64,000 bases of DNA, taken from Gemmatimonadaceae bacterium. GTDB lineage: Bacteria > Gemmatimonadota > Gemmatimonadetes > Gemmatimonadales > Gemmatimonadaceae. Shown here piece by piece: positions 43,852 through 51,895 of this stretch (within the stretch, counting starts at the first letter, position 1; each line of letters starts with the position of its first letter). Where the stretch lies: NCBI GenBank assembly GCA_022843265.1, contig JALHNZ010000005.1, forward strand, positions 1 through 64,000. The letters are read 5' to 3'. The position numbers were made by a program, and so were the translations under genes. The notes under the pieces were generated by a model. That model saw nothing but the letters and a program-made list of their open reading frames with translations, did no database searches and was not told where the DNA came from.

Positions 43852-45471
43852 TCAGCCCACCCCATGCCGCAAAGCCCGCCCGGTGCCTGTCGCACTGCGC
43901 GATCCATCCCGGAGCGCGACCGAGCCGTTCACCAACACGAGCCGCATGCCCGTGGGATACTGGAACGGCGCTTCGAACGTGGCGACATCAGCGATCGTCG
44001 CCGCATCAAATGCGATCACGTCCGCCCATTGCCCCACCGCAATTCGACCGCGGTCTGCGAGGCGAACTCGACTCGCCGGCAGCGCACTCATTTTGTGAAT
44101 CGCCGCCGCCATCGTCAGTGTCTTGCGTTCACGCACATAGCGCCCAAGTACTCGCGCGAAACTGCCGATGCCGCGGGGATGCGGACTACCGCGACGTGTT
44201 GGCCCGTCAATCGCAAAGCCGCCGCCGTCGGTACAGACCATGCCGAACGGATGCGCGAGAATGCGTTCCAGATTCGTTTCGCTCATGGCAAATCCGATCA
44301 TGCTCACGTTGCCCTCACTGCGACGCAGCAATTGAACCGTGCGCTCGTATGCATCGGTGTTGCTGCGGGCTGCGTACGCACCCAATCGCGCGCCTTCCGC
44401 GTCACGATCTTCCACCGCCCGCACTGCCGTGATCTGCACGTTGTCCCAACCACCGAGCAGCGCGATCTTGGCCAGCGTTTCCTCGCGAATGCGCGGGGCC
44501 ACAGCGGCGTCATCCAGTCGGCGAAAAAACGCCTCCGTTCCACCGTCCCGACTCCAGACGGGGAACAGACTGGTGAGACCGGTTGCGTAGGCGAGATACG
44601 GATACCGATCGAACGCGACATCCATCCCGCCCGACCGGGCCGTCTCAATGCGCGCGAACACGGTGTCGAGCACGCCCCAGTTGCGTGGGCCCTGTGTTTT
44701 CAGATGCGAGATTTGCAAACCGCAGCCGGCGCCTTTGGCGACATCAATGGATTCATCAATCGCCTGAAGCAACCGGTCATCTTCGTTGCGCATGTGCGTG
44801 GAGTACACCAAACCACGCGCTGACAGCGGCGTGCACAAGGCGATCAACTCGTCACGAGATGCGAATGCGCCGGGTGTGTATTCGAGCCCGGTTGATGCCC
44901 CACACGCGCCGTCGGTGAGTGCGCGCTCCACGCACAAGCGCATGGTGCTCAGTTCGCTTGCGGTGGCCGGCCGGTCGTCGTTGCCAACCACCGCGCCTCG
45001 AACGCTGCCAAGACCAACGTTGCTGGCCACGTTGCACGCCGGATTCAACCGGTCGATGCTATCGAAATATTCCTTGAACGGGCGGGCGGGCGTTCCTGTC
45101 GCGCGCGAACTACCGTCGGCGCCGCCAACAATCGTGGTGATGCCCTGGCGAATGACCGACTCCGCGCGCGCATCATCGAACAGTGCGCTGTCTGCGTGCG
45201 AATGCAGATCAACAAAACCCGGCGCGACGATCAACCCGCGCAGATCGATCTCTTCGCGACCGCGGCCAGCAATGCGTGCACTGATCTCGGCGATGCGCCC
45301 GTTCGTGATCCCAACATCAAGCACGCGTCCACTCGCACCCGTGCCGTCGAACACGGTGCCACCGCGCAGAATCATGTCGTGATCAGCGCGTGTAGCGAGC
45401 AGGGCGGGCCCTGCCGCCAACGACAACAGGGACACGGATGAACGCGACAGAAACTCGCGGCGAGTGGTCAT
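43852..45471 (-). CDS. D-aminoacylase / N-acyl-D-amino-acid deacylase-like amidohydrolase
   Basis: A 539-residue exported amidohydrolase with a twin-arginine signal (MTTRREFLSRSSVSLLSLAAG). The metal site starts with APGFVDLHSHAD (HxH); the later features TTIVGGADGSS, TGLEYTPGAFAS, STHMRNEDD, QISHLKTQG and CTDGGGFAIDGPTRRGSPHPRG match N-acyl-D-amino-acid deacylases. It would release D-amino acids or process cyclic dipeptides in the periplasm. The start is the ATG at 45471, 12 bases after the TerB-DUF697 gene ends, so they may share a transcript. Confidence 0.9.
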   Translation of the reverse strand: MTTRREFLSRSSVSLLSLAAGPALLATRADHDMILRGGTVFDGTGASGRVLDVGITNGRIAEISARIAGRGREEIDLRGLIVAPGFVDLHSHADSALFDDARAESVIRQGITTIVGGADGSSRATGTPARPFKEYFDSIDRLNPACNVASNVGLGSVRGAVVGNDDRPATASELSTMRLCVERALTDGACGASTGLEYTPGAFASRDELIALCTPLSARGLVYSTHMRNEDDRLLQAIDESIDVAKGAGCGLQISHLKTQGPRNWGVLDTVFARIETARSGGMDVAFDRYPYLAYATGLTSLFPVWSRDGGTEAFFRRLDDAAVAPRIREETLAKIALLGGWDNVQITAVRAVEDRDAEGARLGAYAARSNTDAYERTVQLLRRSEGNVSMIGFAMSETNLERILAHPFGMVCTDGGGFAIDGPTRRGSPHPRGIGSFARVLGRYVRERKTLTMAAAIHKMSALPASRVRLADRGRIAVGQWADVIAFDAATIADVATFEAPFQYPTGMRLVLVNGSVALRDGSRSATGTGRALRHGVG

Positions 45472-45483
45472 AGTGATTCGGCC

Positions 45484-46440
45484 TTACGCCATGTCTCCGC
45501 GAACAGACTGCATGATGGACTGGAGCGAGTTGCCGCTGGCGATCTCGCTCACACGCTGCTGTACACGCGGGTACATCGTGGTACCATCGGACTTCAATCG
45601 TGAGAACAACGCCTTGAAATCGGCGGTCGACATGCTGCGACCTTGCGCATAGTACTGTTGTGCGGCGTGCCCCAATGCGTACGTGGTCGCGAACGTGACC
45701 GCACCACCGGCTGCAACACCGGCAGCACCGCCCAACAACCCGCCGAGCAGTCCGCCAGCCAGTCCACCAAAGGTTTTGCGCACCACCGACTCGAGCGCCT
45801 GTGCCGCGACGCCCACGCCCAGTGTGGCAATCAGCTCTTTCACGTGCACACCATCGGTCGCCTGCCCGCTCTGCTGTCCGATCATGTGCACAAGTCGCAC
45901 CTGAATTGGCAGAATTGCGAGATTCGCAAGCCGGTCTGGCAGCAGCTCAAGCGCCGCGGACAGCATGGCCTGATTAAGAATGAAGTCGTCCATGGAACCG
46001 CCCATCGTGCTCGCGCTCTTTTGCGCGTCGATGAGAGGCGTTCCGCCTGACGGCGTGGCGCTGCCGTACAGCCACGTATCAATTGCGCGCTTGGTGGTGG
46101 ACGACTCGGTGTCGTACTTGCCCGGATCAATATCCAGCGAGCGTGCAAGACTTTGCAGGAACAGGGTCTCGCGCGTGTTCGCATAGCCGTCTGCATGACA
46201 CACCGCGAGTGCGACGCGATACGCCGTGACGCGTGCTTCTTCTGTCATCAGACTGCGCGCGACCTGTGCCGCCGCCATTGGCGCGCTATCACCATCGGCG
46301 AGCACAAAGTCCTCGAGTGGAACACCGAGGCGCAAGGCGACCTCCGCTACCGCCTCCTGCTCGCGCTCGTCGTGCTCGCCATCAGCAAGCGCGGCAATGG
46401 CGGCGATGTTCACGATCAGTTGCGCTGTGTGTTCGTTCAT
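45484..46440 (-). CDS. TerB-like plus DUF697-like membrane protein
   Basis: A 318-residue protein. Residues 1-110 look like a TerB-type helical domain (IAAIAALADGEHDEREQEAVAEVALRLG; AVCHADGYANTRETLFLQSLARSLDI). Residues 170-260 resemble DUF697 (ILPIQVRLVHMIGQQSGQATDGVHVKELIATLGVG, then glycine-rich membrane segments GGLAGGLLGGLLGGAAGVAAGGAVTFATTYALGHAAQQYY). Both modules occur in stress-related or GTPase-linked membrane proteins. The combined function is unknown. Confidence 0.75.
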   Translation of the reverse strand: MNEHTAQLIVNIAAIAALADGEHDEREQEAVAEVALRLGVPLEDFVLADGDSAPMAAAQVARSLMTEEARVTAYRVALAVCHADGYANTRETLFLQSLARSLDIDPGKYDTESSTTKRAIDTWLYGSATPSGGTPLIDAQKSASTMGGSMDDFILNQAMLSAALELLPDRLANLAILPIQVRLVHMIGQQSGQATDGVHVKELIATLGVGVAAQALESVVRKTFGGLAGGLLGGLLGGAAGVAAGGAVTFATTYALGHAAQQYYAQGRSMSTADFKALFSRLKSDGTTMYPRVQQRVSEIASGNSLQSIMQSVRGDMA

Positions 46441-46499
46441 GAGACGGGGGCTGAGAGAAGAAAAATCATGCGCCGCAGCGAGTGTGCAGGCCGCTCGCG

Positions 46500-49400
46500 T
46501 TAGCGAACAGTCGGCACCATCACGGCCCGATCCGAAGGTCCGACGCGCTGCACACGCAACACGGTACTGCTGGTTTGTCCGCCGGCTTCGAGCACCACGC
46601 GATACTCACCCGTGTCGACCGCGCGCGCGGCACCACCGCCAAACCCACCACCACCACCGCCACCACCACCACCACCACCGCCGGTCTGCGTTGACACCGC
46701 CGCGAGTCGTCGTTGCACCGAGCTCGGGTTGGCGCTGCTGTCGGCGGCGCCGCGCGCTTCGGCGGGCCGCGGGTTGTAGCCGGCGGGGAAACCGTCCACC
46801 TGTACGCCGCCACCCTGCGCACCGCGACCACCACCAAAACCGCCGGCAAATCCACCGCCCGACTGCATGTTCCACTCCACGCGGTGCAGGCCGGCGGTGT
46901 TGCCGCCACTGATGCGCGCGAGTGTATCTCCGCCGGCGCTGAGCACCAGTACGCGAACCGCGCCGGATACCGGTGCCGATAAGCGATACGCAATCACGGC
47001 GCCGTTCGGACCGCCATCGGATTTCCACCCACGCTGCGCGCGCTGCTCCGACGGATTGGGCAGCTGCCCGTATTGAAACGCGGGAGCGGGCTCAAACACG
47101 TGCACCGCGTTGCTCAACACACGGCTCGTGAGTTGCTGCAGCGGCGCGACGTCGAGAATCTGGACGCCACGACCATGCGTCCCGGCGATGAGTTCGCGAT
47201 CGCGCGGATGCACCTGCAGATCATAGACAGGCACCGTGGGAAGATTGGCGCTGAGCGCGAACCACGTCTGTCCGGCATCAAGTGTTGCGGATACGCCGAG
47301 TTCTGTGCCGATGTACAGCAGATCCTTGTTCACAGGGTCTTCACGCACCACGTACACCGTGTTCGGACGATCGCGCGGAATGCCGGCGGCAATCGAGGTG
47401 AACGTTTTTCCGTAATCGCGTGAGACAAACAGGTACGGTGTAAAGTCATTCTCACGATGATTATCGAATGACACATACACCGTGCCGGAATCATAGCGTG
47501 ACGCTTCAACGCGACTGACGTACGTACCACGCGGTACGCCAGCAAATCGACCAGTGAGCGACTCCCACGCGCCACCATCGTTTCTGGTCAGCCACACGTT
47601 GCCGTCGCTCGTGCCGACGTACAGCATGCCGGGCTTGATCGGGGATTCACCGATCGTCACAATCGTCGCGTTTTCTTCGGCGCCCGTGGCATCGCGGGTA
47701 ATGCCGCCCGTGGCGTCCGGGGCCGGATTACCAAGCGCGTCAAACCCCGTGGTGATGCGAAGAACGTTCTCGTCGGCTGTTGAGAGATCCGGCGAAATCG
47801 CAATCAGATCGGCACCACCCTTTACAGACTTGAAGAGTTTTTCCGCGCCCGTATAAAACACGTTGGCATCGTGACGCGAGAGAATGAACGGCGTGTTCCA
47901 GTTCCAGCGCGTGGCCACTTGCGGATCACTGAGCTCGTCTTTCATGCGAGCGCGAAGTGCGTTCAACCGAGCCTGCTCTTCGGCGCTCAGCTTGCGACCA
48001 GCGGCCACGTTCTGAATGGCGGCGATTTGCGGGGCAAAATTCGCCCGCGTGAGTGTACGCGGACGCAGCCGCAGCAATTCGCCCGTAGCCAGATCACGAC
48101 GCATGAGATTGCCGCCCTGCGACTCGAAATACACGATGTCGGGATTGAACGGATTCTGCGCCGACTGTAAACCGTCTGCCGCAAACAGCGCGAACCAATC
48201 CGTCATTTGCAGCTGACCACCGCGACGCCGTGTGATCGCGCACGATGTGCCGTTGTCCTGCATGCCACCGCACACGCGATATGGCACCTGATAGTCGTAG
48301 CTGATGCCGTAAAACTGCGACATCACCATGTTGTTCAGCGCATCGTACGTGCCACCACGATCGTACGTCTGAAACAATCCGGCGTCACCGCCCACAATGA
48401 AATGCTCTGGATCCTTCGGATTGATCCACATGGCGTGATAGTCCTCGTGAATACCGAGCATGCCCGCACGCCACGAGTTACCACCGTCGTCCGACGAGTG
48501 AAACGCCACGGCCATGCGATACACGCGATCCGCGTTTTTCGGATCAACGGCAATCTCCGAGAAGTAAAACGGACGGCGATTTTCGGTGCTCATCCACGTC
48601 CACGATTTGCCCGCGTCGGCGGAGCGATACAAACCGCTCAGCAACAACGAGGGTTTGGCGCCACGCACCGAGTCGGCTTCCACCATGGCGTACACAACAT
48701 CCGGACTTGATGGCGCAAGTTTGATCGTGATGCGCCCCTTCATGGTTTCCGGGAAACCGTTGCTCTTGATCTCGTTCCACGTCACGCCGCCGTCTGTGGT
48801 CTTCCACAGTGCCGATCCAGGCCCGCCGCTCTTGAACGAGCTTGGCTTGCGAATGCGCTCCCAGCTCGATGCGTACAACACATCAGGATCGCGAGGGTCC
48901 ATCACCACGTCCACAAAACCGGCGCGATCGCTGATGAACTTTGACAGCGTCCACGTCTTGCCACCGTCCGTGGTTTTGTAGAGTCCGCGTTCGGCATTCG
49001 TGCCCCACAGCGCGCCAAGCGCCGCGATGTACACGACGTCGGGATTGGTCGGATGAATGACAATGCGTCCGATGTGCTGCGTTTTCTCCAGCCCCATCGA
49101 CTGCCACGAGACGCCGCCATTCGTGCTCTTGTACACGCCGAATCCGGGCGCCACCGAGTTGCGCGAATCTTCTTCACCAGTGCCGAGCCACACGATGTCG
49201 GGATTGCTCGGCGCGATGGCAATGTCGCCAAGTGAGGCGATTGGCCCGTCTTCCCAGACGGGAAAGAACGTGGTGCCCGAGTTCACCGTTTTCCACACGC
49301 CGCCGGTCGCGCCAGCCACGTAGAAGACCTTGTGATTGCCCGGATGCACGGCCAGCGCCGTGATGCGACCGGCCATGTTCGCCGGCCCCACGGAGCGCCA

Positions 49401-49514
49401 GCGCAGCGCCGCCCGCGTGGCCGAATCCGGAATGGTCTGAGCGCTGAGGGGCGACGCGAGGGGCGCGAAGAGCAGCGCGCCCAGAGCCAGGGCGCGGATG
49501 GAGCGTGGCAACAC
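46500..49514 (-). CDS. Large secreted BNR/VPS10-like beta-propeller protein
   Basis: A 1004-residue exported protein; the signal peptide ends SPLSAQT. Many BNR/sialidase-type Asp-box units are visible (STNGGVSWQSM, TTDGGKTWTL, TTDGGVTWNE, SADAGKSWTW, SDDGGNSWRA, DAGQTWFAL), forming one or two large propellers to about residue 760. A C-terminal region has a beta domain interrupted by a Gly-rich insert with a run of 13 glycines. Such proteins are annotated as glycosyl hydrolase, sortilin-like or photosynthesis-stability HCF136-like; no catalytic residues support glycosidase activity. It ends at 46500, 59 bases before the start of the TerB gene in transcription order. Confidence 0.88.
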   Translation of the reverse strand: MLPRSIRALALGALLFAPLASPLSAQTIPDSATRAALRWRSVGPANMAGRITALAVHPGNHKVFYVAGATGGVWKTVNSGTTFFPVWEDGPIASLGDIAIAPSNPDIVWLGTGEEDSRNSVAPGFGVYKSTNGGVSWQSMGLEKTQHIGRIVIHPTNPDVVYIAALGALWGTNAERGLYKTTDGGKTWTLSKFISDRAGFVDVVMDPRDPDVLYASSWERIRKPSSFKSGGPGSALWKTTDGGVTWNEIKSNGFPETMKGRITIKLAPSSPDVVYAMVEADSVRGAKPSLLLSGLYRSADAGKSWTWMSTENRRPFYFSEIAVDPKNADRVYRMAVAFHSSDDGGNSWRAGMLGIHEDYHAMWINPKDPEHFIVGGDAGLFQTYDRGGTYDALNNMVMSQFYGISYDYQVPYRVCGGMQDNGTSCAITRRRGGQLQMTDWFALFAADGLQSAQNPFNPDIVYFESQGGNLMRRDLATGELLRLRPRTLTRANFAPQIAAIQNVAAGRKLSAEEQARLNALRARMKDELSDPQVATRWNWNTPFILSRHDANVFYTGAEKLFKSVKGGADLIAISPDLSTADENVLRITTGFDALGNPAPDATGGITRDATGAEENATIVTIGESPIKPGMLYVGTSDGNVWLTRNDGGAWESLTGRFAGVPRGTYVSRVEASRYDSGTVYVSFDNHRENDFTPYLFVSRDYGKTFTSIAAGIPRDRPNTVYVVREDPVNKDLLYIGTELGVSATLDAGQTWFALSANLPTVPVYDLQVHPRDRELIAGTHGRGVQILDVAPLQQLTSRVLSNAVHVFEPAPAFQYGQLPNPSEQRAQRGWKSDGGPNGAVIAYRLSAPVSGAVRVLVLSAGGDTLARISGGNTAGLHRVEWNMQSGGGFAGGFGGGRGAQGGGVQVDGFPAGYNPRPAEARGAADSSANPSSVQRRLAAVSTQTGGGGGGGGGGGGGFGGGAARAVDTGEYRVVLEAGGQTSSTVLRVQRVGPSDRAVMVPTVR

Positions 49515-49594
49515 GGTGGGGAGGGCTAAGGGTTCGAGGGCAAGTCTATCTGCGCGGCGCCGTTCCCGCGAGAACCGTTGTCTCCCCCGAACGA

Positions 49595-50218
49595 CTACGG
49601 CTTGGGTGCCGCCAGCGCCGCCTTCAGGATGTCCCGGAACTGCGAGGTGGGGATGGCGCCGAGCAGGCGCGTTTCGCGCTGCAAGAAAAAGGTGGGGGTG
49701 CCGTACACACGCAGCGCGAGCGCGGCGGCCTTGTGTTCACGTACGCGGTCCCGCGTGCGCTCGCTGCGGACACACGCCGAAAACTTTGCCGTGTCGACGC
49801 CGGCGGACTGGGCGATCGCCACCAGCGCTGGCCCGGGCCTCCCCAGCCCACCCCACTCCCGCTGCCGCGACAGCAGCGAATCATGCATCACGAAATATTT
49901 GTCCTGCTCCGCGGCGCACTCGGCGGCTTCCGCGGCGAACGCCGAATGTCGGAATCCGCCCCCCACAAACGGTACCGAGCGCCATCGCACCTGACCGGTG
50001 CGAATAAACTCCTGATTCACCATGCCAAACGTGAGCTCGGTAAACCGCGCGCACTGGATACAGCCAAAGTCGAGGAACTCAATGACCTCGACCGGCGCTG
50101 AAGCAGAGCCGAGCACGTGGCCGAGTCTGTCGAGGTTCTGGGCTCGCCCGACACTCGACGCACCCAGGATCAGTACGCAGGCCAACCAGACACGCAACAG
50201 CGGGGCGCGAGGGCTCAA
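49595..50218 (-). CDS. DsbA/thioredoxin-fold oxidoreductase, exported
   Basis: A 207-residue periplasmic thiol oxidoreductase. The signal peptide ends VGRAQ. The active site is C53-I-Q-C56 in EFLDFGCIQCARFT, the thioredoxin_4/DsbA-like helical insert follows, and the cis-Pro loop is YGTPTFFL. Family roles are disulfide formation or delivery of electrons to cytochrome maturation. It lies in the same orientation upstream of the BNR protein gene. Gap 50219-50303 upstream shows nothing else. Confidence 0.9.
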   Translation of the reverse strand: MSPRAPLLRVWLACVLILGASSVGRAQNLDRLGHVLGSASAPVEVIEFLDFGCIQCARFTELTFGMVNQEFIRTGQVRWRSVPFVGGGFRHSAFAAEAAECAAEQDKYFVMHDSLLSRQREWGGLGRPGPALVAIAQSAGVDTAKFSACVRSERTRDRVREHKAAALALRVYGTPTFFLQRETRLLGAIPTSQFRDILKAALAAPKP

Positions 50219-50303
50219 GGGGATTGGTTAGGGGTCAAAGGGTATTCGATTCCTTTTGCGTATCACGTTCAGATCGGAAACGTTCCGGTCGACACCTATA
50301 AAT

Positions 50304-50636
50304 ATGCCTATTGTTCGATTTCCAGACGCGGACGCCACCGAGTGGCGCGAGCGGATGTCCGATGCGTCGCCGACGGTGCTGTTCAAGCACAGCCCGGCGT
50401 GCGGTCTCTCTGCGATTGCCATGGAAGAAGTGAAAGCGTTCAGCGCCGATAACCCGGACGTGTCTGTCCAGGTAGTGGATGTGCTGGGACAGCGATCCCT
50501 TTCGAACGCCATTGAGGCGGTTCTGGGGATCCGGCACGAGTCTCCGCAGACCATTGTGTTCCGTGACGGCCAGCCCCTGTGGCATGGCTCACACCGGAAA
50601 GTCACAAAAGTGATGTTGGAGAAGGCGATCGCGTAA
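50304..50636 (+). CDS. YtxJ-like monothiol bacilliredoxin (DUF2847)
   Basis: A 110-residue thioredoxin-fold protein. The segment TVLFKHSPACGLSAIAMEEV matches YtxJ/BrxC (FKHS-x-x-C-x-x-S); the single Cys would form a mixed disulfide with bacillithiol. The rest (VVDVLGQRSLSNAIEAVLGIRHESPQTIVFRDGQPLWHGSHRKVT) also follows the family. ATG 50304 is used. Its presence hints that the organism makes bacillithiol, but no bsh gene is in the window. A 12-base palindrome, CCTCGCGCGAGG, follows the stop and may be part of a terminator. Confidence 0.85.
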   Translation: MPIVRFPDADATEWRERMSDASPTVLFKHSPACGLSAIAMEEVKAFSADNPDVSVQVVDVLGQRSLSNAIEAVLGIRHESPQTIVFRDGQPLWHGSHRKVTKVMLEKAIA

Positions 50637-50757
50637 TCGCCCTCGCGCGAGGCGCGCCCAGACTGTACGTTATCACATCGTTACGGCCTGCCCCTTAAGG
50701 CGTAGTCTTCAAGGCTATGCTCCTTGGCTCATCACCTTCCGACCCCCCCGCTTCGAC

Positions 50758-51438
50758 GTGCCTACTTCTGCACGCCAGCGTCGTGTTTTGTCCCGCGCAG
50801 CTCTCGCGGCCGTCGTCACGGTGACGGCAGCGACCGCGTCTGCGCAGAGCGGAGCATCGACATCAGGAGCGAGCCGAGTGTCGGCCGCGGAAACGAACTT
50901 GTCGGCGATGCCGAAGGCCGCGATCGATCTGGCGAGGCCGCGCGCGTTCACGGCGCTCGCCGCATCGGTCACGGCACTTCGTGACTCAGTGGTCTCTCGC
51001 GCACGTAGCGCGATGGGCATTCGCTATGTGCTTGGTGGCAACGACCCCTCGCGGGGGTTGGATTGCAGTTCACTCATCAAGTACGTGCTCGGCGCGATTG
51101 ATATCTCACTCCCGCGCACGGCGCAGGAGCAGGCGCGCGCCGGACGTGCGATTCCCAAAGATCGCACGCAAATGAAGCCGGGTGACCTGCTCACGTTTGG
51201 CACCGGCTCCAAGATCACGCACGTGGGCATGTATGTTGGCGAAGGACGGTTCGTGCACGCCAGCACCTCGAAGCGCCAGGTGATTGAAAGCTCGCTGGAT
51301 GAAACGCGCTCCTCGCTCGTCCGCCAGTGGAAGGGCGTGCGCCGCCTCGTTGATGGTGATTTTGTGGCGGCGCGATATGACAGCGTGTTCGCGTATCTCG
51401 ATTCGATGCGCGATTCCGTCACCGACCGACGCCCCTGA
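50758..51438 (+). CDS. NlpC/P60 family cell-wall endopeptidase
   Basis: A 226-residue exported cysteine peptidase that would cut peptidoglycan stem peptides. The start is GTG 50758 and the signal peptide ends TATASAQ. The catalytic set is C103 (GLDCSSLIKYVLG), H155 (ITHVGMYVG) and H167 (RFVHAST). The N-terminal region up to residue 80 is Ala/Ser-rich with no recognised wall-binding domain. The C-terminal 50 residues are charged. The queD-like gene starts 17 bases later. Confidence 0.92.
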   Translation: MPTSARQRRVLSRAALAAVVTVTAATASAQSGASTSGASRVSAAETNLSAMPKAAIDLARPRAFTALAASVTALRDSVVSRARSAMGIRYVLGGNDPSRGLDCSSLIKYVLGAIDISLPRTAQEQARAGRAIPKDRTQMKPGDLLTFGTGSKITHVGMYVGEGRFVHASTSKRQVIESSLDETRSSLVRQWKGVRRLVDGDFVAARYDSVFAYLDSMRDSVTDRRP

Positions 51439-51455
51439 GCTCGTTGGGACCTCCG

Positions 51456-51815
51456 GTGGCAGAGCTGTCCGCCGATTTCACGCTCGCCAGCGCGCGGCGA
51501 CTGCCAAACGTGACCGAAGGACATCCGTGCGGCCGGTTGCACGGTCACACGTTTGGCGTGCGTCTTGTCGTGCGCGGCGCCATTGATCCCCAGAGTGGTT
51601 GGGTGATCGACTTCGCCGACCTGGCCAACGCGTGGGCGCCAGTGCACGACGCACTCGATCATCGCTTGCTGAACGAGGTGCCGGGGTTGGCCAATCCGAC
51701 CAGCGAAAACATTGCGCTCTGGATCTGGAAGGCGCTGCGCGTCACGATCCCTTCGCTCGTCGCCGTCGAAATTTCTGAAACCGGTGGTTTCCGAGTGATA
51801 TATCGCGGCGAGTAG
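51456..51815 (+). CDS. queD: QueD-like 6-carboxytetrahydropterin synthase with an altered zinc ligand
   Basis: A 119-residue protein aligning along its whole length with E. coli QueD (recalled from memory): DFTLASARRLPNVTEGHPCGRLHGHTF, GWVIDFADL, ALDHRLLNEVPGLANPTSENIALWIW and VEISETGGFRVIYRG. QueD makes 6-carboxytetrahydropterin from dihydroneopterin triphosphate, feeding QueE. The nucleophile Cys, the Asp-His pair (LDH) and the C-terminal Glu are present, and so are the two HGH ligands. The first zinc ligand (AAHRLP in E. coli) is Arg here (SARRLP, codon CGG). GTG 51456 is chosen; TTG 51444 is an alternative. Confidence 0.85.
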   Translation: MAELSADFTLASARRLPNVTEGHPCGRLHGHTFGVRLVVRGAIDPQSGWVIDFADLANAWAPVHDALDHRLLNEVPGLANPTSENIALWIWKALRVTIPSLVAVEISETGGFRVIYRGE

Positions 51816-51895
51816 TGGCCGCGTGAAGCTGTAGTTCCCGCCTCGCACTCCGCTGTGCGCTGTACCGTCCCCGTTTTCCGTCTACGGAGGAACCA

